DNA of 64,000 nt, taken from NCBI RefSeq assembly GCF_023715605.1, contig NZ_JAMBOL010000011.1, positions 62,001 through 126,000 on the forward strand. The letters run 5' to 3'. The notes beneath the pieces were generated by a model. It did no database searches. It was not told the origin of the DNA and was given only the letters and a program-made list of their open reading frames with translations. Each line of letters starts with the position of its first letter. Positions within the stretch are counted from its first letter, which is position 1. Origin of the DNA: Halalkalibacter oceani (GTDB lineage: Bacteria > Bacillota > Bacilli > Bacillales > Bacillaceae_D). This document shows, in pieces, positions 57,373 to 64,000 of this stretch. The translations under genes and the position numbers were made by a program.

Positions 57373-57425
57373 TCAGGAAACGGATAAGAGGTTAGATTAT
57401 TAAATAAAAATTGGAGTGGATGCAG

Positions 57426-58370
57426 ATGGCAATAAAGCGTCGCAAGATTTCAGTCATTGGCGGTGGATTTACTGGAGCTACAACAGCTCTGATGGTTGCC
57501 CAAAAAGAGCTTGGAGACGTCGTGTTATTAGATATTCCACAAATGGAAGGCCCGACAAAAGGAAAGGCATTGGATATGCTTGAATCGACTCCTGTTCAAG
57601 GAATCGATTCAGCGATTGTCGGAACTTCAAATTATGAAGATACAAAGGACTCAGATGTCGTTGTTATTACGGCGGGGATTGCTCGTAAGCCGGGAATGAG
57701 CCGCGATGATCTGGTCAATACAAATGCGGGAATTATGAAGGCCGTAACGAGAGAAGTTGTGAAGTACTCGCCGAATTGTTATATCATCGTCTTAACGAAT
57801 CCGGCTGATGCGATGACATATACGGTTTACAAAGAGTCCGGCTTCCCGAAAAACCGGGTTATCGGCCAATCCGGAGTGCTTGATACAGCCCGTTTCCGGA
57901 CATTTGTCGCCCAGGAGCTTAACTTGTCGGTAGAAGATATTAGCGGCTTTGTCCTTGGCGGGCATGGCGATGATATGGTTCCGCTTATCCGCTATTCCTA
58001 TGCCGGTGGCATTCCACTGGAGAAGCTGATTCCACAGGACCGTCTTGATGCAATCGTCGAGCGGACACGCAAAGGCGGCGGTGAAATCGTCGGCTTGCTC
58101 GGAAACGGCAGTGCCTACTACGCGCCTGCTGCTTCACTTACACAAATGGTGGAAGCGATCATTAAGGATAAAAAGCGTGTCATTCCGACAATTGCTTACC
58201 TTGAAGGCGAGTATGGCTACGAAGACATTTATGCCGGTGTTCCAACGATTCTCGGTGGAGATGGAATTGAAAAGGTGATTGAGCTTGAATTAACTGAGGA
58301 TGAAAAAGCGGCTCTCGCCAAATCGATTCAATCGATCCGTAACGTTATGGAAGCATTGCCGAAAGAGTAG
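57426..58370 (+). CDS. mdh: Mdh, malate dehydrogenase
   Basis: 314 residues, lactate/malate dehydrogenase fold of the LDH-like group used by Bacillus. NAD loop [10 protein letters not shown] (about 12-21), the cofactor-selecting Asp in VVLLDI, substrate Arg in [12 protein letters not shown], and the catalytic His in [13 protein letters not shown] at 57426 is 8 bases after GGAGTG; an upstream TTG and ATG are poorly spaced. Closes the citrate-cycle operon. Confidence 0.97.
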   Translation: MAIKRRKISVIGGGFTGATTALMVAQKELGDVVLLDIPQMEGPTKGKALDMLESTPVQGIDSAIVGTSNYEDTKDSDVVVITAGIARKPGMSRDDLVNTNAGIMKAVTREVVKYSPNCYIIVLTNPADAMTYTVYKESGFPKNRVIGQSGVLDTARFRTFVAQELNLSVEDISGFVLGGHGDDMVPLIRYSYAGGIPLEKLIPQDRLDAIVERTRKGGGEIVGLLGNGSAYYAPAASLTQMVEAIIKDKKRVIPTIAYLEGEYGYEDIYAGVPTILGGDGIEKVIELELTEDEKAALAKSIQSIRNVMEALPKE

Positions 58371-58437
58371 GTAGAAAACAAGGATCACGGTTGAAGGCTC
58401 GTGCAGAAAGAAACGATGCACCTTCCAATTACATGAA

Positions 58438-58484
58438 GAGAGGTTGTCTTAGAAGCGTTCGCTTTCAGGCAGCCTCTCTTTTTT
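58438..58484 (+). terminator. citZ-icd-mdh terminator
   Basis: AGAGG, TTGTC-type arm and GCAGCCTCT close a stem with an inner GAAGCG/CGCTTTC element, followed by seven T. Confidence 0.75.
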
Positions 58485-58586
58485 TGAAATTCACAGCAAC
58501 CGATTGGCTTCGCGCCGTCTCCTGAGGGAGAAGAGAGCGTTTTCTTAGAAAAAAGCTGTTCTAACAAGGAAAAGCAGTCTCTTTTT

Positions 58587-58595
58587 TGATATACT
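58587..58595 (+). promoter_or_regulatory. extended -10 before phoP
   Basis: TGATATACT (TGN plus TATACT), about 82 bases before the chosen phoP start. No clear -35. PhoP-type direct repeats are not evident. Confidence 0.35.
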
Positions 58596-58635
58596 ATTAA
58601 AAAAGGATGAAGAGGGAAAACCGTTACAACTATTA

Positions 58636-58661
58636 ACGTAAACTTTGGGGGAAGTTTACGT
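58636..58661 (+). promoter_or_regulatory. perfect palindrome against the phoP ribosome site
   Basis: ACGTAAACTT and AAGTTTACGT form a perfect 10-base-pair inverted repeat around TGGGGG, ending two bases before the GGAGG ribosome site of phoP. Either an operator or an RNA hairpin limiting translation. Confidence 0.55.
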
Positions 58662-58676
58662 TTGGAGGATGGAATG

Positions 58677-59411
58677 ATGTCACAGCGTATATTGGTAGTG
58701 GATGATGAAGAATCAATCGTTACATTATTGCAATTCAATCTGGAGCAGTCAGGATATGATGTCACTACGGCAATGGATGGGGCTACAGCATTGAAGCTCG
58801 CCAGTTCGGAGCCATTTGATTTGATCGTTCTTGATCTCATGCTACCAGAGCTAGACGGTATTGAGGTATGCAAGCAGCTTCGTCAGCAAAAGATTTTGAC
58901 GCCGATTTTAATGCTGACGGCAAAGGATGATGAATTCGATAAAGTACTGGGTCTTGAGCTCGGTGCTGATGATTATATGACAAAGCCGTTTAGCCCGCGT
59001 GAGGTTGTTGCCCGAGTCCGTGCTATTTTACGAAGAGTCGAGCAGCAGTCGTCTTTATCGCAAAAGGAAGAAACTGCGAAAGAGGCTGTTACTGTCCTGA
59101 CATGCGGAGAGGTTGAAATTTACCCGGATAACTACGAAGTGCATTACCAGAACCAGGTGCTCGAGCTGACCCCGAAGGAATTTGAACTATTGCTCTATTT
59201 GGCGAACCATAAGGGCCGGGTGCTTACGCGTGATCAGTTGTTAAATGCCGTATGGGATTATGAATTTGTCGGCGATACGCGAATTGTCGACGTTCATATT
59301 AGCCATTTGCGTGAAAAAATAGAACCAAACACAAAAAAACCGATTTATATTAAGACCATTCGCGGACTTGGTTATAAATTAGAGGAACCACAGCTCCATG
59401 CTAAGACTTAG
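58677..59411 (+). CDS. phoP: PhoP, phosphate-starvation response regulator
   Basis: 244 residues, OmpR/PhoB type. Receiver domain (about residues 1-120) with Asp53 in LDLMLPELD, and LTAKDDEFDKVLGLELGADDY nearly identical in B. subtilis; winged-helix DNA-binding domain (about 140-240). Controls Pho genes with PhoR. ATG 58677 is 8 bases from GGAGG; ATG 58674 is equally possible. Overlaps phoR by 14 bases. Confidence 0.96.
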   Translation: MSQRILVVDDEESIVTLLQFNLEQSGYDVTTAMDGATALKLASSEPFDLIVLDLMLPELDGIEVCKQLRQQKILTPILMLTAKDDEFDKVLGLELGADDYMTKPFSPREVVARVRAILRRVEQQSSLSQKEETAKEAVTVLTCGEVEIYPDNYEVHYQNQVLELTPKEFELLLYLANHKGRVLTRDQLLNAVWDYEFVGDTRIVDVHISHLREKIEPNTKKPIYIKTIRGLGYKLEEPQLHAKT

Positions 59412-61179
59412 ATTCAGGCTTGTTCTTGCGGTCGTCAGTATCACATTAATCGTCATGGCGAGTCTAAGCTTTATTATTGGACAGCTTTACGAGGATTTTT
59501 ATTTAAACAGCCTGACCGAACGGCTGAAAAAAGAAGCTGATTTAACGGCGTATATGCTGGCGAAGGAGGATCTTGCTTCAGAGGAGATTCAGCAGCTGGC
59601 GATTGATTTTTCCGAGGAGCTGCAGGCTAGGGTGACGATTATTCTGGCTGATGGCTCGGTCGTCGGCGAGTCGGAAACGGACCCGGCGTTAATGGACAGG
59701 CATGATTTAAGACCTGAAATCCGGGCGATCCTGGCGGGGGAAGAAGGCAGAAGTATTCGTTTTAGTGAAACGGTGAAAGAAGAACTGCTCTACTACGCGG
59801 TTCCGATTGTCGATGATCAAAATGAAGAAATCGGCTTCGTCCGGCTCGGGCTTCCGACGACAACGCTGGCTGAGATGAATCAGACGATTTGGGGCATTTT
59901 GGCGATCAGCTTTTCCGTTGCTTTTATTATTATTGTCGCGGTCACTTATCGCGTCGCGAACCAGATGATTTCTCCGATTGAAAGTGCAACCGCGGTAGCC
60001 AATGAGCTGGCTGAAGGGAATTATAAAGCACGGACGTCAGAAGGCAGAAAAGATGAGATCGGCCAGCTGACCCGTTCCATCAATGTACTTGCCCATAATT
60101 TGGAGCAAATGACAACCCGCTATCAAACACAGCAGGAGCGGCTAGAGACATTAATTGAGAATATGGGAAGCGGACTGATTCTGATCAACGTCCGCGGGGA
60201 TATTACGTTAATGAACCGGACTTGCCGTGATATTTTTCAGGAGAATACCGACTTATGGATCAATCAGCTTTATCATGATGTCATTAAACATAAAGAACTG
60301 AATAAAATCGTCCAGGCGATTTTTATTACGGAGAAAAAACAGAGAAAGCAAGTCCATTTTGTCGTTCAGCAGGAAATCAGGCATTTCGATATTTATGCCG
60401 CGCCGATTATGAGCCGGAATGACCGTTTGACCGGGATTGCTCTTGTCCTCCACGATATTACCGAGTTGAAAAAGCTTGAGCAGGTCAGGAAGGATTTTGT
60501 CGCCAATGTCTCCCATGAATTAAAAACGCCGGTTACGTCGATTAAAGGATTTAGTGAGACCTTGCTTGATGGGGCAATGGAGACCGCTCCATTACGGGAG
60601 AAGTTTTTAAATATCATTTATAAGGAAAGCGAACGTCTTCAAGGATTAATTCATGATCTTCTTGAGCTGTCGCGGATTGAGCAGCAGTATTTTGAATTGA
60701 ACTGGCAGCCGACGAATGTCGAGCGCGTGATTGAGGATGTTATTGTCATTTTAAAGGAAAAGGCGGAGGAGAAGGGGATCTCACTTTTGCTTCATACACA
60801 GGGGGACAGCCAAATGGAAGGTGACCCGGAACGGATGAAGCAAATTGTCATTAACCTGGTCAACAATGCGATCACCTACACCCCGGATGGTGGGCAAATT
60901 GATCTTTTCCTTCATGGAAAGGAAAGCGCGGTTGAATTGCTTGTGCAGGATACAGGTGTCGGCATCAGTGAAAAAGAAATTCCGCGTATTTTTGAACGCT
61001 TTTATCGTGTGGACCGGGCAAGGAGCCGGAATTCCGGAGGGACCGGCTTAGGGCTGGCAATAGTCAAACATCTCGTGGAAGCCCATCACGGCAGCATTCA
61101 TGTGACAAGCAAGCCTGGAGAGGGTACATGCTTCAGCTTGACGTTTCCCCGTACACAGGAAGAAGAACAATCGGTTTAA
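59398..61179 (+). CDS. phoR: PhoR, phosphate-sensing histidine kinase
   Basis: 593 residues. Two membrane helices (about residues 7-30 and 166-184) enclose an extracytoplasmic domain (about 31-165). Then come HAMP (about 185-240), PAS (about 245-355), the phosphoacceptor VSHELKTPV (His373) and the ATPase domain with GGTGLGLAIVKH (about 550). Translated with phoP, whose end it overlaps. Confidence 0.96.
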   Translation: MLRLRFRLVLAVVSITLIVMASLSFIIGQLYEDFYLNSLTERLKKEADLTAYMLAKEDLASEEIQQLAIDFSEELQARVTIILADGSVVGESETDPALMDRHDLRPEIRAILAGEEGRSIRFSETVKEELLYYAVPIVDDQNEEIGFVRLGLPTTTLAEMNQTIWGILAISFSVAFIIIVAVTYRVANQMISPIESATAVANELAEGNYKARTSEGRKDEIGQLTRSINVLAHNLEQMTTRYQTQQERLETLIENMGSGLILINVRGDITLMNRTCRDIFQENTDLWINQLYHDVIKHKELNKIVQAIFITEKKQRKQVHFVVQQEIRHFDIYAAPIMSRNDRLTGIALVLHDITELKKLEQVRKDFVANVSHELKTPVTSIKGFSETLLDGAMETAPLREKFLNIIYKESERLQGLIHDLLELSRIEQQYFELNWQPTNVERVIEDVIVILKEKAEEKGISLLLHTQGDSQMEGDPERMKQIVINLVNNAITYTPDGGQIDLFLHGKESAVELLVQDTGVGISEKEIPRIFERFYRVDRARSRNSGGTGLGLAIVKHLVEAHHGSIHVTSKPGEGTCFSLTFPRTQEEEQSV

Positions 61180-61306
61180 GGCTTTACAAACTTTTTACAT
61201 GATGTTCATTCCTGCTTAACCTTTGTTTTCTAAAATAAAGACTGAACGGTTTTATCATGCTTGACAAAGAGGACTCCTTTTTGTGAAGTTGTTACATCCC
61301 CTTAGG

Positions 61307-61345
61307 CAGGACGGAAGCACCCCCTTTAGCTTCCGTCCTTTTTTT
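61307..61345 (+). terminator. phoPR terminator
   Basis: GGACGGAAGC pairs with GCTTCCGTCC, followed by seven T. Confidence 0.9.
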
Positions 61346-61507
61346 CGTTCTTGCCGACAATTTACAATTTCTTTCTACCCAATTCTTCAGTTCTTTGTAC
61401 TATAATGAATAAGAATGTGAGAAAAGGGTGAGGAATCTTCAAAAAGAATGAAACCTTTATTTTTGCATACTCGTAAATAGAGGTAGAAAGAATGGAAGGA
61501 TGATAAG
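61346..61507 (+). other. hflK upstream region
   Basis: With 61180-61306 this makes a 328-base gap. It holds a TATAAT at 61401-61406 with no convincing -35 and a ribosome-site-like GGAAGGATG before hflK. Nothing else seen. Confidence 0.4.
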
Positions 61508-62461
61508 ATGACGATTAAGCAACTGTTGGTAGGGTTTGTTTCGTTAATTGGAATTGCCATTTTAGCTTTATTTTTAATTACTGGCTGGTATATTGTCGAC
61601 GAGTCAGAGCAAGCTGCCCTGATTACCTTTGGTAAGGTGGACGAAACGATTACAGAACCCGGTCTTAAATTTAAAATGCCTTGGCCGATTCAAAAAGTGG
61701 AGATTTTATCCCGGGGTACATATAACCTTCAAGTAGGTTATCAAGAAAATGAAGGTGAACTGATTGAATTTACGAATGAGGCCAAAATGATTACGGGCGA
61801 TGAAAATATTTTATTTGCTGATTTGGCCGTCCAATGGCGGATTACCGATCCGGAGCAATTTCTATACAGTACGGAGGATCCACAGGAAGTGCTCTACAAT
61901 GCAACTTCTGCTTCATTACGCGGGGTTATCGGCAGCTCGAATATAGATGATGCGCTGACCGATCAGCGTCCAGAAATCGAAGCGAAGGTTTTCGAAAATC
62001 TCGTTGAATTGCTGGAAGTGTACCAGATCGGCGTGAGCATTCAGGATGTGAAGCTTCAGGACGTTGAGCTTCCGACTGAAGAAGTGCGCCGCGCCTTTAC
62101 GGAAGTGACTGACGCGCGTGAAGAGCGTTTAACAAAGATTAATGAAGCGACGAAGTACCGCAATCAAGAGATTAATGTCGCCGAAGGGGAAAAGGACGCG
62201 ATTATGTCCAGGGCAGAAGGAACGCGTACCGAGCGAATTGAGCGGGCCCGTGGGGATGTCGCCCGATTTGAGGCGCTTTATGATGAGTATTTAGTCAACC
62301 CTGAAGTCACACGCCAGCGGCTTGTGCTGGAGACTCTGGAAAATGTATTGCCGTCTACAGAAATTTATATTATGGACAGCAACGGGGATACAGTAAGTTA
62401 TTTACCGATTCGACCGCTTGAGCGGCGCGCGGAAGCTGCTGCAGAAGGAGGAACGAACTAA
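61508..62461 (+). CDS. hflK: HflK-like SPFH-domain protein
   Basis: 317 residues. N-terminal membrane helix (about residues 7-28), then the SPFH/band-7 domain (about 30-210) and a C-terminal helical region with AEGEKDAIMSRAEG repeats. Forms a membrane complex with HflC that modulates FtsH protease in E. coli; in Bacillus the role is inferred from that. Start ATG after GGAAGGATG. The following gene begins on the next base after the stop. Confidence 0.92.
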   Translation: MTIKQLLVGFVSLIGIAILALFLITGWYIVDESEQAALITFGKVDETITEPGLKFKMPWPIQKVEILSRGTYNLQVGYQENEGELIEFTNEAKMITGDENILFADLAVQWRITDPEQFLYSTEDPQEVLYNATSASLRGVIGSSNIDDALTDQRPEIEAKVFENLVELLEVYQIGVSIQDVKLQDVELPTEEVRRAFTEVTDAREERLTKINEATKYRNQEINVAEGEKDAIMSRAEGTRTERIERARGDVARFEALYDEYLVNPEVTRQRLVLETLENVLPSTEIYIMDSNGDTVSYLPIRPLERRAEAAAEGGTN

Positions 62462-63397
62462 ATGAGCGATGAAAACATTGTCGATTTAAATGAACGCCGT
62501 CCTAACGGAGAATGGCGTAAATATATTAAGCTTGCGGCAATTGCTGCTGTGTTAATTGCCATTTTGGCGATCATTATCAGCAACCTCTTCATTGTCGAAG
62601 AAGGCGAATATAAGGTAGTTAGACAGTTCGGGGAGGTCGTGCGGATCGAAGACGAGCCGGGATTAAACTATAAGCTGCCATTCATTCAATCGGTGACGAC
62701 ATTACCGAAATATCAGATGGTGTATGATATTCCTCCCGCTGAAATCAACACGCGTGATAAAAAGCGGATGCTCGCCGATCATTATGCGATTTGGAAAATT
62801 GACAACCCGCAAATGATGATCGCCAATGCCCGCACTTTGGAGCAGGCAGAAGCGATCATGGGTGAATTGATTTTCTCCGCGATTCGGGCGGAGCTCGGGC
62901 AGCTCGATTTTGATGAAATTATCAACGAAGAGATGACGCCGACTAGAGGAAACTTTAATGAACTCGTGCTTAACCGGGTGAATGAAGCTCTTGAACGAAA
63001 CAATTACGGCATTCTTTTAACGGATGTCAGAATGAAACGAACAGATTTACCTACTGAGAATGAAGAAGCGGTTTACCGCCGGATGATATCGGAACGTCAT
63101 TCGACAGCTCAGGAGTATTTGGCGCAAGGGGAAGCAGAAGCGAACCGGATTCAAGCCAATACCGACCGGGAAGTGAAAGAAATGATTGCGACGGCGACAG
63201 CAGACGCCAATGAAATCATCGGGGAAGGGGAAGCAGAAGCCGCGCGCATTTACAATGACGCATTCGGCCGCGACCCGGAATTTTACCAGCTGTACCGCAC
63301 TCTCCAATCCTATGAAACAACAATCGGCGACGACACCGTCATCGTACTACCGGCCGACTCCCCCTACGCCCGCATCCTGATGGGGTATATTGATTAA
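62462..63397 (+). CDS. hflC: HflC-like SPFH-domain protein
   Basis: 311 residues. A cytoplasmic start (about 20 residues), a membrane helix (about 21-44), SPFH domain (about 45-240) and a helical tail with GEAEANRIQANTDREVKEM and GEGEAEAARIYND. Paired with HflK. Ribosome site GAAGGAGG lies inside the end of hflK, so the two are coupled. A 17-base-pair inverted repeat begins one base after its stop. Confidence 0.92.
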   Translation: MSDENIVDLNERRPNGEWRKYIKLAAIAAVLIAILAIIISNLFIVEEGEYKVVRQFGEVVRIEDEPGLNYKLPFIQSVTTLPKYQMVYDIPPAEINTRDKKRMLADHYAIWKIDNPQMMIANARTLEQAEAIMGELIFSAIRAELGQLDFDEIINEEMTPTRGNFNELVLNRVNEALERNNYGILLTDVRMKRTDLPTENEEAVYRRMISERHSTAQEYLAQGEAEANRIQANTDREVKEMIATATADANEIIGEGEAEAARIYNDAFGRDPEFYQLYRTLQSYETTIGDDTVIVLPADSPYARILMGYID

Positions 63398-63442
63398 GAG
63401 TTTTTGCCAAAAGGGTGGTTTTTGCCCTTTTGGCAAAAACTC
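63398..63442 (+). repeat. 17-base-pair inverted repeat after hflC
   Basis: GAGTTTTTGCCAAAAGG (63398-63414) pairs perfectly with 63426-63442 across 11 bases. It starts one base after the hflC stop and has no T-run after it. Confidence 0.8.
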
Positions 63443-63562
63443 GAAGTAGTGAGCGAAGTCTGCGCGAGGGTTTAAAAGTCGCTACCGAAGCGGGTTTCTT
63501 CGGTAGCGACTTTGCGCAGAACGAAGCCACAACTAGCTTTGAGCCAAGGAAGAAAGGTTGGA
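63420..63562 (+). repeat. tandem duplication, unit 1
   Basis: A unit of about 143 bases containing GCCCTTTTGGCAAAAACTCG, the 16-base-pair stem AAAGTCGCTACCGAAG (63475-63490) with 63498-63513, and GAACGAAGCCACAACTAGC. Noncoding: overlapping frames are accidental products of the repeat. Confidence 0.85.
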
Positions 63563-63698
63563 TTTTGCCCTTTTGGCAAAAACTCGAAGTAGTGAGCGAA
63601 GTCTGCGCGAGGTTTTAAAAAGTCGCTACCGAAGGGGGTTTCTTCGGTAGCGACTTTGCGCAGAACGAAGCCACAACTAGCTTTGAGCCAAGGAATGG
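63563..63698 (+). repeat. tandem duplication, unit 2
   Basis: Second copy, one base longer to the hairpin (stem 63619-63634 with 63642-63657; loop GGGGTTT instead of CGGGTTT). The two copies are almost identical, so the duplication is recent. Confidence 0.85.
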
Positions 63699-63760
63699 TT
63701 TTTCCATGGCGCCAGGGCGGAGTCCTTGCCAAGGGAAAGGTTGGAGTTTTTCAAAATTCA

Positions 63761-63810
63761 GGGGCGTGTTAAAAGGAAAGCAAATCCTTTTGACACGCCC
63801 TCTTTTTCTC
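63761..63810 (+). terminator. terminator before polA
   Basis: GGGCGTGT and AAAAGGA pair with TCCTTTT and ACACGCCC, then TCTTTTTC. Ends hflKC transcription. Confidence 0.85.
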
Positions 63811-63834
63811 ATTTTTACGCGCCTATGCTACAAT
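63806..63834 (+). promoter_or_regulatory. promoter of polA
   Basis: TTCTCA, a 17-base spacer and TACAAT with an extended TGC. The -35 overlaps the T-run of the terminator. Confidence 0.6.
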
Positions 63835-63872
63835 AGAAGCAGCGAAAATTGAAACAGAGAGGAGCCTTTCGA

Positions 63873-64000
63873 TTGAAGAAGCTCATATTAATAGATGGAA
63901 ACAGCATTGCGTATCGCGCTTTTTTTGCTTTGCCTTTGTTAAATAATGACAAAGGTGTTTATACAAATGCTGTTTACGGTTTTACAACGATGCTGTTGAA
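63873..64000 (+). CDS. polA: PolA, DNA polymerase I (3' end outside the window)
   Basis: The first 42 codons read MKKLILIDGNSIAYRAF and onward to TNAVYGFTTM, the N-terminal 5'-nuclease domain of DNA polymerase I, with the metal Asp in LIDGNS. The start is TTG behind AGAGAGGAG (spacing about 9); no ATG fits. The window ends inside the gene. In B. subtilis polA also follows phoR. Confidence 0.93.
   Translation, partial: MKKLILIDGNSIAYRAFFALPLLNNDKGVYTNAVYGFTTMLL

Noticed and set aside
63420-63698. CRISPR-like array
   Set aside because: Only two units of about 143 bases in direct tandem, no spacers, and no cas genes.
63415-63732. Several open frames of 60-90 codons on both strands with repeated protein segments
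   Set aside because: The protein repeats only reflect the 143-base DNA duplication; there are no ribosome sites, and the frames run through hairpin stems.

Overview
The window is a stretch of chromosome from an endospore-forming member of the Bacillaceae. The evidence is a small acid-soluble spore protein, GerW/YtfJ, YtrH/YtrI and EzrA/RefZ, and a gene order that follows the Bacillus subtilis motS-acuCBA-acsA ... citZ-icd-mdh-phoPR ... polA region almost gene by gene. A MotS-type (Na+-driven) stator fits a halophilic or alkaliphilic habit but does not prove it. The window is nearly all core genome. I see no phage, insertion sequence, CRISPR array, rRNA or tRNA gene.

Layout. 0-5 kb: end of motS, then acuC-acuB-acuA diverging from acsA, which together are the acetyl-CoA synthetase and its acetylation switch. 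5-13 kb: a short noncoding tract with a possible 22-residue membrane peptide, a large class A penicillin-binding protein, tyrS behind a tyrosine T-box, a TetR/MFS pair with two matching operators, and rpsD with a structured leader. 13-22 kb: a GAF/GGDEF protein, refZ, hisJ, ezrA, a cysteine desulfurase paired with thiI, and an alpha/beta SASP. 22-32 kb: amidohydrolase, sppA, yteJ, ytfI, ytfJ, tpx, ytxK, ackA, a YhaM-like HD protein with an EcsC-family protein, and a small orphan gene. 32-43 kb: argGH, an SDR, a small secreted protein, a YitT protein, ytkL, a small membrane protein, ytoI, ytpI, nrnA and ytrHI. 43-54 kb: dnaE, NAD(P)-malic enzyme, a GntR/FadR regulator, accDA, pfkA-pyk, fxsA and ytwI. 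54-64 kb: citZ-icd-mdh, phoPR, hflKC and the start of polA.

How the genes fit together. Much of the window is central carbon metabolism around pyruvate and acetyl-CoA: pfkA and pyk make pyruvate, malic enzyme feeds it, accDA draws acetyl-CoA into fatty acids, ackA exports overflow carbon as acetate, acsA (controlled by AcuA/AcuC) recovers it, and citZ-icd-mdh oxidise it. CcpA-type cre sites can be read at acsA (over the start codon), ackA (about 56 bases before the predicted transcription start, an activating position) and citZ (downstream of the promoter). This fits carbon catabolite control.

The least explained material lies between genes. A family of hairpin-bearing intergenic repeats recurs in both orientations (near 0.7, 5.2, 25.6, 35.4, 40.6 and 42.2 kb), a 38-base repeat flanks the nifS-thiI block, and a tandem duplication of about 143 bases with very strong hairpins sits between hflC and polA. 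No wholly new multi-gene system is evident. The best candidates for new biology are these repeats, the small membrane ORF behind a sigma-B-like promoter, the YhaM paralog with an altered HD-domain motif, and the palindromes next to the ribosome sites of rpsD and phoP.
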